This document shows, piece by piece, positions 36,204 to 45,681 of a stretch of DNA of 64,000 bases (the first letter of the stretch is position 1; each line of letters starts with the position of its first letter). The notes beneath the pieces were generated by a model. The model saw only the letters and a program-made list of their open reading frames with translations. It searched no databases and had not been told where the DNA came from. Source of the stretch: Pseudomonas sp. G.S.17 (lineage in GTDB: Bacteria > Pseudomonadota > Gammaproteobacteria > Pseudomonadales > Pseudomonadaceae); NCBI RefSeq assembly GCF_038096165.1, contig NZ_CP151076.1, forward strand, positions 868,001-932,000, written 5' to 3'. The position numbers were made by a program, and so were the translations under genes.

Positions 36204-36241
36204 GGTCAATTCCTTACGTCAGAGATAAGGGCAGCAAGGCT

Positions 36242-37603
36242 TCAAGGGAAGCGCAAAAGATCCAGCAGGTCTTGTAGGTCTGTTTTTTGATCCAGGTTCA
36301 GGCACAGCGCGACGAGGCGTTCGACGTGTACGTCGGGCAACGCACGCGTCGCCAGTGAGCGAAATTTCTCCAGCAAGGCGTCATCGCCAATCGGGTTGAG
36401 CGGGCCGCCCAGCGGGGTTTTGACTTGCCGGGAAGCGCTGCGGCCATCTTTACGGGTCAGGGTCAGGCGCGGTTCATCCAGCGGCGCGAGGGACGCATCG
36501 CTGTGCATGCGAATGCGCTGCATGAAGCCCAGCACTTCGACGTCGCCGCGCAACTTCTCTTCGTAAGCGTCCAGCCCGGCATGGCCCAGCAGGCAACGCA
36601 CGGCCAGCGCATACGGCAGGCTCATTTGCGAGGCGGCCAGCGTGGTGGTATCGAGACCTGCGCACATGCCCACCAGAAACTCGCTGGCGCTGACGTCGAT
36701 GGACTCGATCTCGTCAGCCTTGATATCAAGTTCGCTGAGCAATTCACCGATGGCATCGATGGCTGAGTGCGTGCCTCGGCAAGCGGCGTAAGGTTTGATC
36801 GAGCAGCGGGCGAGTTTCCAGATCACGCCCAGATCCGCAGTCAGCGCCTCGGGTTGCGCCGTGTCCCGCGCCAAAGTGCGCAGAAATCCACCCCACACGT
36901 CATCGAACACCTGATTGGGTCCGGTCACGCCTTCGCGAGCGAGCAATACCGCAAGCACGCCGCCTTCAGCGGGGCGGCCGGCGTGCAGCTTCTTGCTGTC
37001 GGCGCCGTCATGGATAAACGCCCACAAGCCGCCGCTCATGCTTGCCGCCAGACCCAGCGCGGAAGCGGTTTGCGTGGCATCCAGCTTGAGCAGTCGGGCG
37101 CATGCCGCTGCCGCGCCGAAGACGCCGCAGGTGCCGGTGGAATGCCAGCCGGCTTCGTTGTGCGGCGAGTAACCGCCGCAGGCTTCGAGTACGCGCCGGG
37201 CAACGTCGTAACCGATGACCATGGCGTTGATCAGCTCTTGGCCGCTGGGCATCGGATCGCACAACGGCAGCACCGCGAGCATCGCCGGTACGACGACCGC
37301 GCCGGAGTGATCGCAGCCACCGGCATCGTCCAGTTCCAAAGCGTGGGCCGCGATGCCATTGACCAAGGCCGCATTACGCGCCGACAAACCTTGCTCGGTA
37401 CCCCAGATCACCGACGCGCCGTCGGATTCGCTGGCGTTCATGGCGCGCAAGGTGCGTTGGGTCAACTCGGCTTGCGAGCCTGCCAGCGCAGCGCCCAGCG
37501 TGTCGAGAAAGTGCCGCTTGGCTTTTTCCACCAGAGGCGCGGGCAGGGCGGCGTAATCCGTCTGAGTGACGAATTGGCTGAGGGTGTGCAATGGATTGTT
37601 CAT
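36242..37603 (-). CDS. MmgE/PrpD family protein (epimerase/dehydratase fold)
   Basis: A 453-residue MmgE/PrpD protein: TQTDYAALPAPLVEKAKRHF, LDTLGAALAGSQAELTQRTL, ALELDDAGGCDHSGAVVVPA and STGTCGVFGAAAACARLLKL are family blocks. Known members are 2-methylcitrate dehydratase, cis-aconitate decarboxylase and the iminodisuccinate epimerase of Agrobacterium tumefaciens BY6. Here it overlaps the preceding hydrolase gene by four bases and lies in an operon with an argininosuccinate-lyase-like enzyme, which favours an epimerase role on an amino-polycarboxylate; this is inference. Confidence 0.85.
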   Translation of the reverse strand: MNNPLHTLSQFVTQTDYAALPAPLVEKAKRHFLDTLGAALAGSQAELTQRTLRAMNASESDGASVIWGTEQGLSARNAALVNGIAAHALELDDAGGCDHSGAVVVPAMLAVLPLCDPMPSGQELINAMVIGYDVARRVLEACGGYSPHNEAGWHSTGTCGVFGAAAACARLLKLDATQTASALGLAASMSGGLWAFIHDGADSKKLHAGRPAEGGVLAVLLAREGVTGPNQVFDDVWGGFLRTLARDTAQPEALTADLGVIWKLARCSIKPYAACRGTHSAIDAIGELLSELDIKADEIESIDVSASEFLVGMCAGLDTTTLAASQMSLPYALAVRCLLGHAGLDAYEEKLRGDVEVLGFMQRIRMHSDASLAPLDEPRLTLTRKDGRSASRQVKTPLGGPLNPIGDDALLEKFRSLATRALPDVHVERLVALCLNLDQKTDLQDLLDLLRFP

Positions 37604-38502
37604 GATGCCTGGCTCGGACGATGGCGCTCGAAAACAGCGGCGGGATGATCTTCAGGCAGGCTGTTGTTGCTTTCGCTCCACCAGTCGGCGACTTCTTCAG
37701 CGGTGGCAAACCACACGTCCGGCTGCGCCTTGAGCCAGGTCAGCAACTCCAGCAGCAAACCGCTGCGGCCAACGGTGCCGAGGGTTTCCGGGTGCAGGCG
37801 CATGACGTAGCACAGGCCAAAACGATGGAAGCCTGCAAAGTCCTGCTGCCAGTTTTTCAGCACCTCGGCGTAAGACGCGATGCGCGCCTGGCTGACCGGC
37901 ACGGCGGGGGCGAGGTTGAAGGCGAAATAAGGTTCGTCCTCCAGTTCGCAATGCAGCGGCAATTCCACCAGCGGTGCGGAATCCATCTGAGTGACCGGGT
38001 GCAGATAAGGCAAATCGTCCCCCGCCCACGAAGACGACCAACTGATGCCTTCTGCGCGCAATGCATCGGCGAAACCTGGCGCGTAGCTGCCTGCTGGCGC
38101 ACGAAAACCGCTGGGACGTTGCCCGGTCATTTGTGCGATGACGTCGCAGCCGCGCTTCAATGAAGCGTGCTGCGCGGCCAGATCCAACTGTGAAAAATCT
38201 TCATGACGATAACCGGCGCAGGCGATTTCATGCCCGGCGGCGTTGATCGCCTGCACCACCTGCGGATTCTCTTCGGCGACGATGCCGGGAATGCACCAGG
38301 TGGCGGGGATCTGCTGATCGTCGAGCACTTCCAGCAGACGCTGCACGCCACGCGTGGTGCCGTAGCGCCACACCGACAGGCTTTTGTCGCGCCCGGCGAT
38401 GGCCGGAACCTGCGTGAGGATGCCGTGAATGTCGTTGTAGTCGATGGTGATGACCACCGCGCAGCGATACGGCGCGGGCCAGACGGATTTCGCTTCAGTC
38501 AT
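37600..38502 (-). CDS. NodB-fold hydrolase (polysaccharide deacetylase/PuuE-like), metal site altered
   Basis: A 300-residue NodB-homology protein. Motifs: VITIDYND (usual DD region), GHEIACAGYRHEDF and GFRAPAGSYAPGFADALRAE. The paralogue next door has HGYRHE where this one has AGYRHE, so the first His of the HxxxH metal motif is Ala96 here. PuuE allantoinase is a known metal-independent member of the fold. It likely hydrolyses a C-N bond of a small cyclic amide or imide, or is a partner subunit. It overlaps both neighbours by a few bases. Confidence 0.8.
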   Translation of the reverse strand: MTEAKSVWPAPYRCAVVITIDYNDIHGILTQVPAIAGRDKSLSVWRYGTTRGVQRLLEVLDDQQIPATWCIPGIVAEENPQVVQAINAAGHEIACAGYRHEDFSQLDLAAQHASLKRGCDVIAQMTGQRPSGFRAPAGSYAPGFADALRAEGISWSSSWAGDDLPYLHPVTQMDSAPLVELPLHCELEDEPYFAFNLAPAVPVSQARIASYAEVLKNWQQDFAGFHRFGLCYVMRLHPETLGTVGRSGLLLELLTWLKAQPDVWFATAEEVADWWSESNNSLPEDHPAAVFERHRPSQAS

Positions 38503-39343
38503 GGCGATGCTCCTTGAGCCAGAAATTGGCGACGTCGTTGCACGTGGCGAACCACACGTCCGGATGGCTGTGCATGTGTTCCAGGAAGCGTTCCAGCAAC
38601 AGGATGCGCCCCGGTTTGCCGCTGATCTTGGGGTGGAACAGCGTGGTCATGCACAGGCCTTCGCGATACGTGCCATCGAACTCGCGACACCAGTTATCCA
38701 GGGTCTGGTCGTAGCTGGCGATGCGATCCAGACCGGCCGGATAGTTCGGCGCACGGGTGTAGGCCAGTGACGCGTAATCGTCCAGCTCCCAGCGGCCGGG
38801 GATTTCCACCAGACCGTTGGCCTGACCGGGAACGTCGATGAAATAAGGCCGGTCGTCACCGCGCATGCTGCTGGAATAGGTCACGCCGCAGTCCATGAGC
38901 AGGGCCGGGGTTTCCGTGTGCCAGTCGCCGGACGGCGTGCGAAAACCGCTGGCGGTGATGCCCAGATAGCGCTTGAAGATATCGGCGCTGATCTGCATGA
39001 CTTCGCGCTGGGCCTTGAGGTCCAGGGCAAAAAAAGATTCGTGGCGATAGCCGTGATAAGCCACTTCGTGGCCGTGTTCGAGGATGGCCTGACATTGCCG
39101 AGGCCAGTTCTCCACGACCCAGGCCGGGACGAAAAATGTCGCGGGCGTGGCGTGAGCCTTGAGCATGTCCAGCAGACGGGGCAGGGCGCGATACGGGCCG
39201 TAGCCGCCGAAGGTGAAGTAATCGGGTTTTTGCCAGATCGAGCCGTCGAGCATCGCGGCGCCGGTCGGGCCGTCCAGATCGAAGGCCAGGGCTACGCTGG
39301 CGCGGGCATTTGCGGGCCAGCGCAGGTCGGTCGTGCCGAGCAT
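38495..39343 (-). CDS. NodB-fold hydrolase (polysaccharide deacetylase/PuuE-like), metal site intact
   Basis: A 282-residue protein of the PuuE/imidase branch. Motifs: VALAFDLDGPTG, GHEVAYHGYRHESF (His97 and His101), GFRTPSGDWHTETPALLMDC. The Asp-His-His triad of metal-dependent members is therefore present. The ATG at 39343 follows GGAGAAAACC; a TTG nine codons upstream is possible. It overlaps the altered paralogue by eight bases. Allantoinase, cyclic imidase and peptidoglycan deacetylase share the fold; operon partners suggest a small soluble substrate rather than a polysaccharide. Confidence 0.82.
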   Translation of the reverse strand: MLGTTDLRWPANARASVALAFDLDGPTGAAMLDGSIWQKPDYFTFGGYGPYRALPRLLDMLKAHATPATFFVPAWVVENWPRQCQAILEHGHEVAYHGYRHESFFALDLKAQREVMQISADIFKRYLGITASGFRTPSGDWHTETPALLMDCGVTYSSSMRGDDRPYFIDVPGQANGLVEIPGRWELDDYASLAYTRAPNYPAGLDRIASYDQTLDNWCREFDGTYREGLCMTTLFHPKISGKPGRILLLERFLEHMHSHPDVWFATCNDVANFWLKEHRHD

Positions 39344-39409
39344 GGTTTTCTCCAGTGCGGACTGATTCAAGGCACCCGCCTGAGCGAAGTCAGGCGGGTG
39401 TGACAGGGC

Positions 39410-40246
39410 TTACTTCGCGCCGTTGAGGGTCGCTTCAGCCACTGCGCCATCCTTGAGTTGCCACTTGTCGAGGATCTTCGCGTAGCTGCCGTCCTTGATC
39501 ATGTCGTTGAGGGTGGCGATGATCGCCGCGCTCAACTCAGGATTGTTCTTGGCCACGCCCAGGCCGGTCAGCTGACGCGCGAGCGTGCCGCCGATGACCT
39601 TGAATACGCCAGGCTCCTGGCCCTGAATGTACGGCAGGGTTTCGCTGCCTTGCACGGCGGCATCCAGACGTCCCTGACGCAGTTGCGCACGGGCATCGGC
39701 GCTGCCTTCGGTGCCGATCACGACGATGGCCGGCTTGCCTTTGGCGACACAGTTGACGTCACTCCATTTGGCGATCTCCACCGGGAAGGTGGTGCGACGG
39801 CTGGTGCCGATTTTCTTGCCGCACATGTCTTCGATGTCCTTCAGATCCTTCTGGGATTCAAGGGTGTAGAACTGCGGGCCGGTGCTGAAATAGTCAACGA
39901 AGTCGACGGTCTTCTGGCGCTCCGGCGTATCGGTCATGCCCGACATGACGATGTCGATGCGGTTGGTCGCCAGACCGCTGACCATTTGTTCGAAGGCGGT
40001 TTCCTGCCAGCGGATTTCGATGCCCAGGCGCTTGCTGATTTCAGTGCCCAGGTCGTAGTCGATGCCGGTCAGTTTATTGGTGGCCGGGTCCTTGAAGTCC
40101 ATCGGCGGATAGTTCGGGGCGATGCCCGCCGAAATGTAGCCTTTCTCGGTGATGGATTTTGGCAACACGTGAGTGTCTGCTGCCCAGCTGGAAACCGAAA
40201 TCAGGGCGGACAATACGGCGGTAGCGGTAAGCGCGAAAGTTTTCAC
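39410..40246 (-). CDS. Amino-acid-type ABC transporter binding protein of the lyase operon
   Basis: A 278-residue SBP family 3 protein. Signal peptide MKTFALTATAVLSALISVSS then WAA; mature blocks ISAGIAPNYPPMDFKDPATN and RIDIVMSGMTDTPERQ. The start is GTG at 40246, with GAGGA upstream at suitable spacing. It precedes the two hydrolases and follows the ATPase and permease genes. The transporter probably imports an acidic or amino-acid-like compound. Confidence 0.9.
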   Translation of the reverse strand: MKTFALTATAVLSALISVSSWAADTHVLPKSITEKGYISAGIAPNYPPMDFKDPATNKLTGIDYDLGTEISKRLGIEIRWQETAFEQMVSGLATNRIDIVMSGMTDTPERQKTVDFVDYFSTGPQFYTLESQKDLKDIEDMCGKKIGTSRRTTFPVEIAKWSDVNCVAKGKPAIVVIGTEGSADARAQLRQGRLDAAVQGSETLPYIQGQEPGVFKVIGGTLARQLTGLGVAKNNPELSAAIIATLNDMIKDGSYAKILDKWQLKDGAVAEATLNGAK

Positions 40247-40274
40247 ATCGACATCCTCAAAAAGGCGGTGGGTT

Positions 40275-41039
40275 TCAGTTCAGAACGGCAGCAATAAAAT
40301 CTTGAGTGCGCTGGTTGCGCGGGTTCATCAGCACATCTTCCGGCGCGCCGGTTTCGATGATCTGCCCGGCATCCATGAACACCACGCGATTGGCGACTTC
40401 GCGAGCAAAGCCCAGCTCGTGAGTCACGACCACCATGGTCATGCCGCTCTTGGCCAGGTCACGCATCACCGACAACACTTCACCGACCAACTCAGGGTCG
40501 AGGGCGGAAGTCGGCTCATCGAACAGCATCAATTTGGGGCGCATGGCCAGGGCGCGGGCGATAGCGACGCGCTGTTGCTGGCCACCGGACAACTCGATGG
40601 GATAGCTGTTGGCCTTGGATTCCAGGCCGACGCGCTTGAGCAATTCGAACGCCAGCGCGCGGCATTCTTCCACCGGCTGGCGCAAAACCTGCACCGGGCC
40701 TTCGAGGATATTGTCCAGCACGGTCATGTGCGCGAACAGGTTGAAGCGCTGGAACACCATGCCGGTCTTCAGACGCTGCTTGGCGATCTGCTTGTCGCTC
40801 AGTTCGATCAGCTTGTGGCCTTCGGAGCGAAAGCCGACGATTTCGTCATCGACCCACAAACCACCCGCGTCGACTTTTTCCAGCTGGTTGATGCATCGCA
40901 ACAGCGTGCTTTTGCCGGAGCCGGACGGGCCGATGATGCACAGCACCTCGCCGTGGGGGATTTCCAGATTGACGTTCTTGAGCGCCTGGAAGTCGCCGAA
41001 GAACTTGTTCACGTCTACTGCCTTGACGATGTTCAGCAT
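40275..41039 (-). CDS. Amino-acid-type ABC transporter ATP-binding protein
   Basis: A 254-residue ATPase of the GlnQ/ArtP group: Walker [11 protein letters not shown]-loop [19 protein letters not shown], signature [19 protein letters not shown], Walker [21 protein letters not shown]-loop VVVTHE. The ATG at 41039 follows CAGGAGGCTGATC. It is 16 bases after the permease gene and shares its operon. Cytoplasmic side of the inner membrane. Confidence 0.95.
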   Translation of the reverse strand: MLNIVKAVDVNKFFGDFQALKNVNLEIPHGEVLCIIGPSGSGKSTLLRCINQLEKVDAGGLWVDDEIVGFRSEGHKLIELSDKQIAKQRLKTGMVFQRFNLFAHMTVLDNILEGPVQVLRQPVEECRALAFELLKRVGLESKANSYPIELSGGQQQRVAIARALAMRPKLMLFDEPTSALDPELVGEVLSVMRDLAKSGMTMVVVTHELGFAREVANRVVFMDAGQIIETGAPEDVLMNPRNQRTQDFIAAVLN

Positions 41040-41055
41040 GATCAGCCTCCTGGGC

Positions 41056-41931
41056 TCAATTACGTTTGCCAGCGCCACGGGCGAAGCGTTTTTCCAGTCG
41101 CGCCTGACCCAGGGTCAGCACGGTCACCACCGCCAGATACCAGATGCCGGCGACGATCAGCAGCTCCATGACCCGGGCGTTGGCGTAGTAGATGTTCTGC
41201 GCGTTGTGCAGCAGTTCCGAGTACTGAATAACACTGGCCAGACTGGTCATTTTCACCATGCTGATGAACTCGTTGCTGACCGGCGGGATGATGATGCGCA
41301 TGGCCTGGGGCAGGATGATCCGGCGCAGCGCCTGCAAGCGCGGCATGCCAATAGCCTTGGCCGCTTCGTACTGGCCGCTGTCCACTGACAGCAGACCGGC
41401 GCGCACCACTTCGGCGGTGTAGGCGCCCTGGTTGATGCCCAGGCCGAGCAGCGCAGCGGCGAACGGGGTGATCACTTCGACGGTCTTGAACTCGAACAGA
41501 CCGGGAATGCCTAAGGTCGGGAAAATCAGCGCCAGGTTGAACCAGAGCAGCAGTTGCAAAATCAGCGGCGTGCCCCGGAACAGCCAGGTGTAGCTCTGCG
41601 CCACATAACGCAGCAGCGGGTTCTGCGACATACGCATCACCGCCACCACTACGCCGAGCACGACCCCGAGTGCCATGGCCAGGATCGACATGGTGATGGT
41701 GTTCAACAGGCCGAACATGATCGATTCGGCGGTCAGGAACTGCGCAACGAACGACCATTCGATGTTGCCGTGAATGAACGCCTGAACCAGTCCGATCAAC
41801 AGCACCGCAATCAGTGTGGCGGCGGCGTAACGGCCGAAGTAGCGGCGCGGGACGACCTTGTAGGCCGAGATGTCGTACTTGGCGGCGAGCGACACGCGCT
41901 CGTCTTTGCCTGGGGCTTGAATCTGTGCCAT
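41056..41931 (-). CDS. Amino-acid-type ABC transporter permease
   Basis: A 291-residue inner-membrane permease of the HisM/GlnP type: five or more membrane segments, the block [24 protein letters not shown] (here [20 protein letters not shown]) and the EAA loop [20 protein letters not shown]. It follows the lyase gene by 22 bases and precedes the ATPase gene. Together with the ATPase and one or two binding proteins it makes a full importer. Confidence 0.93.
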   Translation of the reverse strand: MAQIQAPGKDERVSLAAKYDISAYKVVPRRYFGRYAAATLIAVLLIGLVQAFIHGNIEWSFVAQFLTAESIMFGLLNTITMSILAMALGVVLGVVVAVMRMSQNPLLRYVAQSYTWLFRGTPLILQLLLWFNLALIFPTLGIPGLFEFKTVEVITPFAAALLGLGINQGAYTAEVVRAGLLSVDSGQYEAAKAIGMPRLQALRRIILPQAMRIIIPPVSNEFISMVKMTSLASVIQYSELLHNAQNIYYANARVMELLIVAGIWYLAVVTVLTLGQARLEKRFARGAGKRN

Positions 41932-41953
41932 GTGCCTTGCTCCCGGTATTGGT

Positions 41954-43381
41954 TTAGCCGCGCGGACCGGCGTAATCCAGAGCCCATTTTTCCTGGGCGA
42001 TCAACTGCTGCTTGAAGCGCTCGATTTGCTCGGCAACGCGGACCGGCGAAGTACCGCCCCAACCGCTGCGGGCGGCCAGTGCAGCTTCCAGGGTCAATGC
42101 GTCGAGCACTTCCGGCGTCAGGCGCGAATCGGTGTCAGCCAGTTGTTGGGTAGTGAGTTCGTCGAGGCCGATGTCGTTCTCTTCGCAGAGTTGCACCAGC
42201 TTGCCGGTGATCTCGTGAGCTTCCTTGAACGGCACGCCGCGCACCGCCAGCCAGTCGGCGACTTCGGTGGCGAGGGTGAAGCCCAGCGGTGCCTGACGCA
42301 GCAACTCGTCAACGCGCACTTTCATGGTCTGCACCATGCCGGCGAAGGCCGGCAGGACCAGATGTACGGTTTCCAGGCTGTCGAGAATCGCGTGTTTGTC
42401 TTCGCTCAGGTCGCGGTTGTAAGACAGCGGTTGAGCCTTGAGCACGGCAAGGATGCCGGTCAGGCTGCCGATCAAGCGACCCGACTTGCCACGCGCCAGT
42501 TCGGCGATATCCGGGTTCTTTTTCTGCGGCATGATCGAGCTGCCGGTGGCATAACCATCGTCCAGTTCAACCCAGCGGAATTGCCGGGAAGTCCACAGGC
42601 AGAATTCTTCGGCCAGACGCGAAATGTTGATGCCCAGCATGCTGCTGCAAAACAGGAACTCAGCAACGTGGTCACGGCTGGCAACGGCGTCGATGGAGTT
42701 CTCGCACGGCCCGGCGTAACCCATCTCGGCGGCCGAGCGCTGCGGGTCGCGAGCGATGGCGGAACCGGCCAATGCAGCCGCACCCAGTGGCGAAAGATTG
42801 AAACGTTTGTCCCAGTCCTGCAGGCGCTGAATGTCGCGATGAATCGCCTGGGCGTGAGCCATCAAGTGATGGGCGAACACGATTGGTTGAGCCTGTTGCA
42901 GGTGGGTGAAGCCCGGCGCGATGGTGTTGATGTGTTGCTCGGCCTGAGACACCAGCGCCTTTTGCAATTCGAGGATCGCCAGGGTCATGACTCGTACCTG
43001 ATCCCGCAGGAACAGACGCATGTCGTTGGCCGACTGATCGTTGCGCGAACGACCGGCGCGCAGCTTGCCGCCCAGAGTGCCGAGACGTTCGGTGAGCAGG
43101 CGTTCGATGAACGTGTGCACGTCTTCATCGGCGGCAATCGGGTCGATGGAACCGGCGGCGAAATCTTCGTCGATGCTGCGCAACGCTTCGATGATGCGCG
43201 CGGTTTCGGCAGCGTCGAGCAGGCCGGCACGGTTCAGTTCGTTGGCGTGTGCCTTGGAGCCGGCGATGTCGTACGGGGTCAGGCGAAAGTACGCTTTGGG
43301 AGATCTGGACAGGTTGGCCATGGCTTCGGCCGGGCCGGATTTGAAGCGGGCTCCCCAAAGACGATCAGTAGCATCAGACAT
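41954..43381 (-). CDS. Argininosuccinate-lyase-like C-N lyase (aspartase/fumarase superfamily)
   Basis: A 475-residue lyase. LWGARF, AGRSRNDQSANDMRLFLRD, PGFTHLQQAQPIVFAHHLMA, NSIDAVASRDHVAE and the catalytic-Ser loop GSSIMPQKKNPD (near residue 280) place it in the ArgH subfamily. It departs from typical ArgH, with SAND in place of VATD and SIDAVASRD in place of SLDAVSDRD. EDDS lyase and iminodisuccinate lyase come from this same subfamily. The ATG at 43381 follows GGAGAATTTAC. It is the first gene of the eight-gene operon and is divergent from LysR. I favour a catabolic lyase over arginine synthesis. Confidence 0.85.
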   Translation of the reverse strand: MSDATDRLWGARFKSGPAEAMANLSRSPKAYFRLTPYDIAGSKAHANELNRAGLLDAAETARIIEALRSIDEDFAAGSIDPIAADEDVHTFIERLLTERLGTLGGKLRAGRSRNDQSANDMRLFLRDQVRVMTLAILELQKALVSQAEQHINTIAPGFTHLQQAQPIVFAHHLMAHAQAIHRDIQRLQDWDKRFNLSPLGAAALAGSAIARDPQRSAAEMGYAGPCENSIDAVASRDHVAEFLFCSSMLGINISRLAEEFCLWTSRQFRWVELDDGYATGSSIMPQKKNPDIAELARGKSGRLIGSLTGILAVLKAQPLSYNRDLSEDKHAILDSLETVHLVLPAFAGMVQTMKVRVDELLRQAPLGFTLATEVADWLAVRGVPFKEAHEITGKLVQLCEENDIGLDELTTQQLADTDSRLTPEVLDALTLEAALAARSGWGGTSPVRVAEQIERFKQQLIAQEKWALDYAGPRG

Positions 43382-43486
43382 GTAAATTCTCCGTTGGCAC
43401 GTGGATTGCTCAAGCACTTTCAAGCGATGTGAAGATCGCCGGGTTGTAGAGATGTGAGCAATGGAAGTTTGGCTTCAATCAATAAT

Positions 43487-43496
43487 GAATCGATTC
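43487..43496. promoter_or_regulatory. Possible operator palindrome GAATCGATTC between lyase operon and LysR
   Basis: A perfect ten-base palindrome in the 162-base divergent gap, 47 bases upstream of the LysR start and 105 bases upstream of the lyase start. Position fits a LysR-type shared operator. No binding evidence. Confidence 0.35.
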
Positions 43497-43543
43497 GATG
43501 GGAGGGATGCTAGGAAAAATCAACAAGCGGGGAAATGTTTTAA

Positions 43544-44518
43544 ATGACAAGTCAACTTACTGAAAGTGGAAACCTGCCCAAACGAAGTGGTGATGTGGCG
43601 ATTTCAATGGCCAGTGCCATGGACTTGAAACTGTTCAAGGTTTTTCGCGCCGTGGTTGAATCAGGAGGATTTACCGCCGCGCAGGTAGAACTCAATATCA
43701 GCCTGGCCGCTATCAGCAAACAGATATCGGATCTTGAAATACGCCTGGGCATGCGTTTATGTACGCGTGGGCGGGAAAAGTTCTGCCTTACAGAGCAAGG
43801 CAAGATTATCTACGAGGCCAGTCTGGACCTGTTCATGGCCCTGGATAACTTCCGCGACCGGTTGGGAAATGTGCGTGGGGAATTGCTCGGTGACCTGAAC
43901 ATTGCGGTCATCGATAACACCGTTTCCGATCCGTACTCGCCGCTGGTGGATGCCCTGAAAGCCTTGCAGGACAAGGCCCCAAAGGCTAGGGTGCGTTTGA
44001 ATGTGGCACCGCTGGACGAGATCGAACAAGGCATTCTCAAAGGCCGGTTTGCCGTCGGTATCGTGCCGGTGTACAGCGGCAAAGATGACTTTCAGGTCAT
44101 GCCGTTGTATGACGAAACTTCAGAGCTTTATTGCGCCTCCAATCATCCTTTTTTCGCAATGGCCGATGAGGATATTGATGAAAAGTGCCTCGCTGAAGCC
44201 GAATTTGTCGAGCATGCTTATGCCGTGCATACAGCAAAGCCAAAGCTCCTTGGATTGCGCAACGTGACCGCCGTTGCAACCCAGGTAGAAGCGGTGGCTA
44301 TCTTGATCAAGACCGGTCGTTATTTGGGTTACTTGCCTACACATTGGGCCAGAAGTTACGTTGAGCGCGGCGAGATGCGCTCCGTAATGGCGCAGACATT
44401 CAGCATAGCCACGCCGTTCAAACTGTTGTACAGACAACAGGTGCCACGTAACCCGTTAGTGGATGTTTTCCTGCAGATCATGCAGGAAAGTTCAGGTGTT
44501 AATACCGTCGGGTCATAA
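43544..44518 (+). CDS. LysR-family regulator divergent from the lyase operon
   Basis: A 324-residue LTTR. DNA-binding part: AMDLKLFKVFRAVVESGGFT, ELNISLAAISKQISDLEIRL, GRLM-less variant CTRGREKFCLTEQGKIIYEA. C-terminal effector domain from about residue 110. A later ATG at the MASAMDLKLF position is also possible because no strong ribosome site precedes 43544. It faces away from the eight-gene catabolic operon and is its probable activator. Confidence 0.87.
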   Translation: MTSQLTESGNLPKRSGDVAISMASAMDLKLFKVFRAVVESGGFTAAQVELNISLAAISKQISDLEIRLGMRLCTRGREKFCLTEQGKIIYEASLDLFMALDNFRDRLGNVRGELLGDLNIAVIDNTVSDPYSPLVDALKALQDKAPKARVRLNVAPLDEIEQGILKGRFAVGIVPVYSGKDDFQVMPLYDETSELYCASNHPFFAMADEDIDEKCLAEAEFVEHAYAVHTAKPKLLGLRNVTAVATQVEAVAILIKTGRYLGYLPTHWARSYVERGEMRSVMAQTFSIATPFKLLYRQQVPRNPLVDVFLQIMQESSGVNTVGS

Positions 44519-44587
44519 CTTCACAGTAAATGCACGGCAACGGTGCAATGTTGCGTATATCCGTAACAAGTGCACCTTATTTGCCCA

Positions 44588-45559
44588 TCAAGGCTCGATT
44601 GCGCCTTCCCGGGTGGCCTCGCGCAGCTTTTGCAGGAAAATCGATTCGGCCTTGGTCAGGCGCTGATCCAGGTTCCACATCAGATTGATATCCACCGAAC
44701 CCACGCCAGCTTCTGGCGGCAGACGCCATAAGCGACCTGCCTGCAATTCGTTCTGACAGATGTGCTGCGGCAGACAGGCAATGCCGAACCCCGCAAGTAC
44801 CAGGCGCAAAATTTCCTGAGTGTTGGGCGACGAAGCGACGATCTGCCCGGTGAGTTCGTGGTGGTCACGAAACTCGGCCAGCGACGACAGCGTGCCGCCC
44901 AGCAAGTCCCCGGTGAAAATAATCAGCTGCTCGTTGCGCAGATCATCAAGGCTCAGGTCTTCGCGACCGAACAATGGATGCAGGTCACTGCAATAGAAGG
45001 CGTAGTGCTCCTGCGTCAGGCATTGCTGACCGAGCCAGCCAGGCGCGGCGCGATTGACCGCCAGGCCGAAGCTCGCGGTTTTCTGCGACAGCGCGCTGAG
45101 GATCGCATCGCTGGACTGCACGTCGATTTCCAGAGTGATGCCGGGATAGTCGCGATGCAACTGCGCAAGAAACTTGTCATATACAGCGCAATGAATGCCG
45201 CTCACGGTCAGCAGCCGAACCTTGCCGACGATCTGGTCGGACGTGCGCTCCAGCGCCGCGTCCAGCTGAGTGAAATGCCCCTGCACGTCAGCCGCCACGC
45301 GCAAGGTTTCGATGCCTGATTGAGTCAGCAGAAAGCGCGGTCCGCGCCGCTCGATCAACGCCGTGCCCAATTGCTCTTCAAGACGCTTGATCGCCTGACT
45401 GACAGCTGGCTGCGACAGATGCAGGCGCGCGGCCGCACGGCTGATGCTCAGTTCTTGAGCGACCACTTGAAAGGTGCGCAGCAGATTCCAGTCCAGCCGT
45501 TCGCCCAAGGGTCTGGAAGACGGGCGGATCGGCACTGTCTGGCTGGTGGTTTGGTTCAC
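44588..45559 (-). CDS. LysR-family regulator divergent from the aldolase/dehydrogenase pair
   Basis: A 323-residue LTTR: LDWNLLRTFQVVAQELSISR, LHLSQPAVSQAIKRLEEQLG and an effector domain with VRLLTVSGIHCAVYDKFLAQ. The start is uncertain; GTG at 45559 has AAAGG upstream and removes a poorly conserved hydrophobic leader present from 45607. It is divergent from the class II aldolase gene and likely controls it. Confidence 0.85.
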   Translation of the reverse strand: MNQTTSQTVPIRPSSRPLGERLDWNLLRTFQVVAQELSISRAAARLHLSQPAVSQAIKRLEEQLGTALIERRGPRFLLTQSGIETLRVAADVQGHFTQLDAALERTSDQIVGKVRLLTVSGIHCAVYDKFLAQLHRDYPGITLEIDVQSSDAILSALSQKTASFGLAVNRAAPGWLGQQCLTQEHYAFYCSDLHPLFGREDLSLDDLRNEQLIIFTGDLLGGTLSSLAEFRDHHELTGQIVASSPNTQEILRLVLAGFGIACLPQHICQNELQAGRLWRLPPEAGVGSVDINLMWNLDQRLTKAESIFLQKLREATREGAIEP

Positions 45560-45603
45560 TTCGCGGCCTTTATTGGTGAAAAAAATAATGAATATAAGTA
45601 ATC

Positions 45604-45614
45604 GCACATTGTGC
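45604..45614. promoter_or_regulatory. Possible LysR site GCACATTGTGC
   Basis: An eleven-base palindrome with a single unpaired centre lies in the gap between the LysR gene and the aldolase gene, 45 bases from the likely LysR start. Composition and place suit an LTTR operator; this is positional inference. Confidence 0.35.
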
Positions 45615-45681
45615 TTGCGCAGCGTTTGCTCTTAAAAAGACTGCACGAAACACGCCATGACCTTTTTTGATGGTAAGCACC

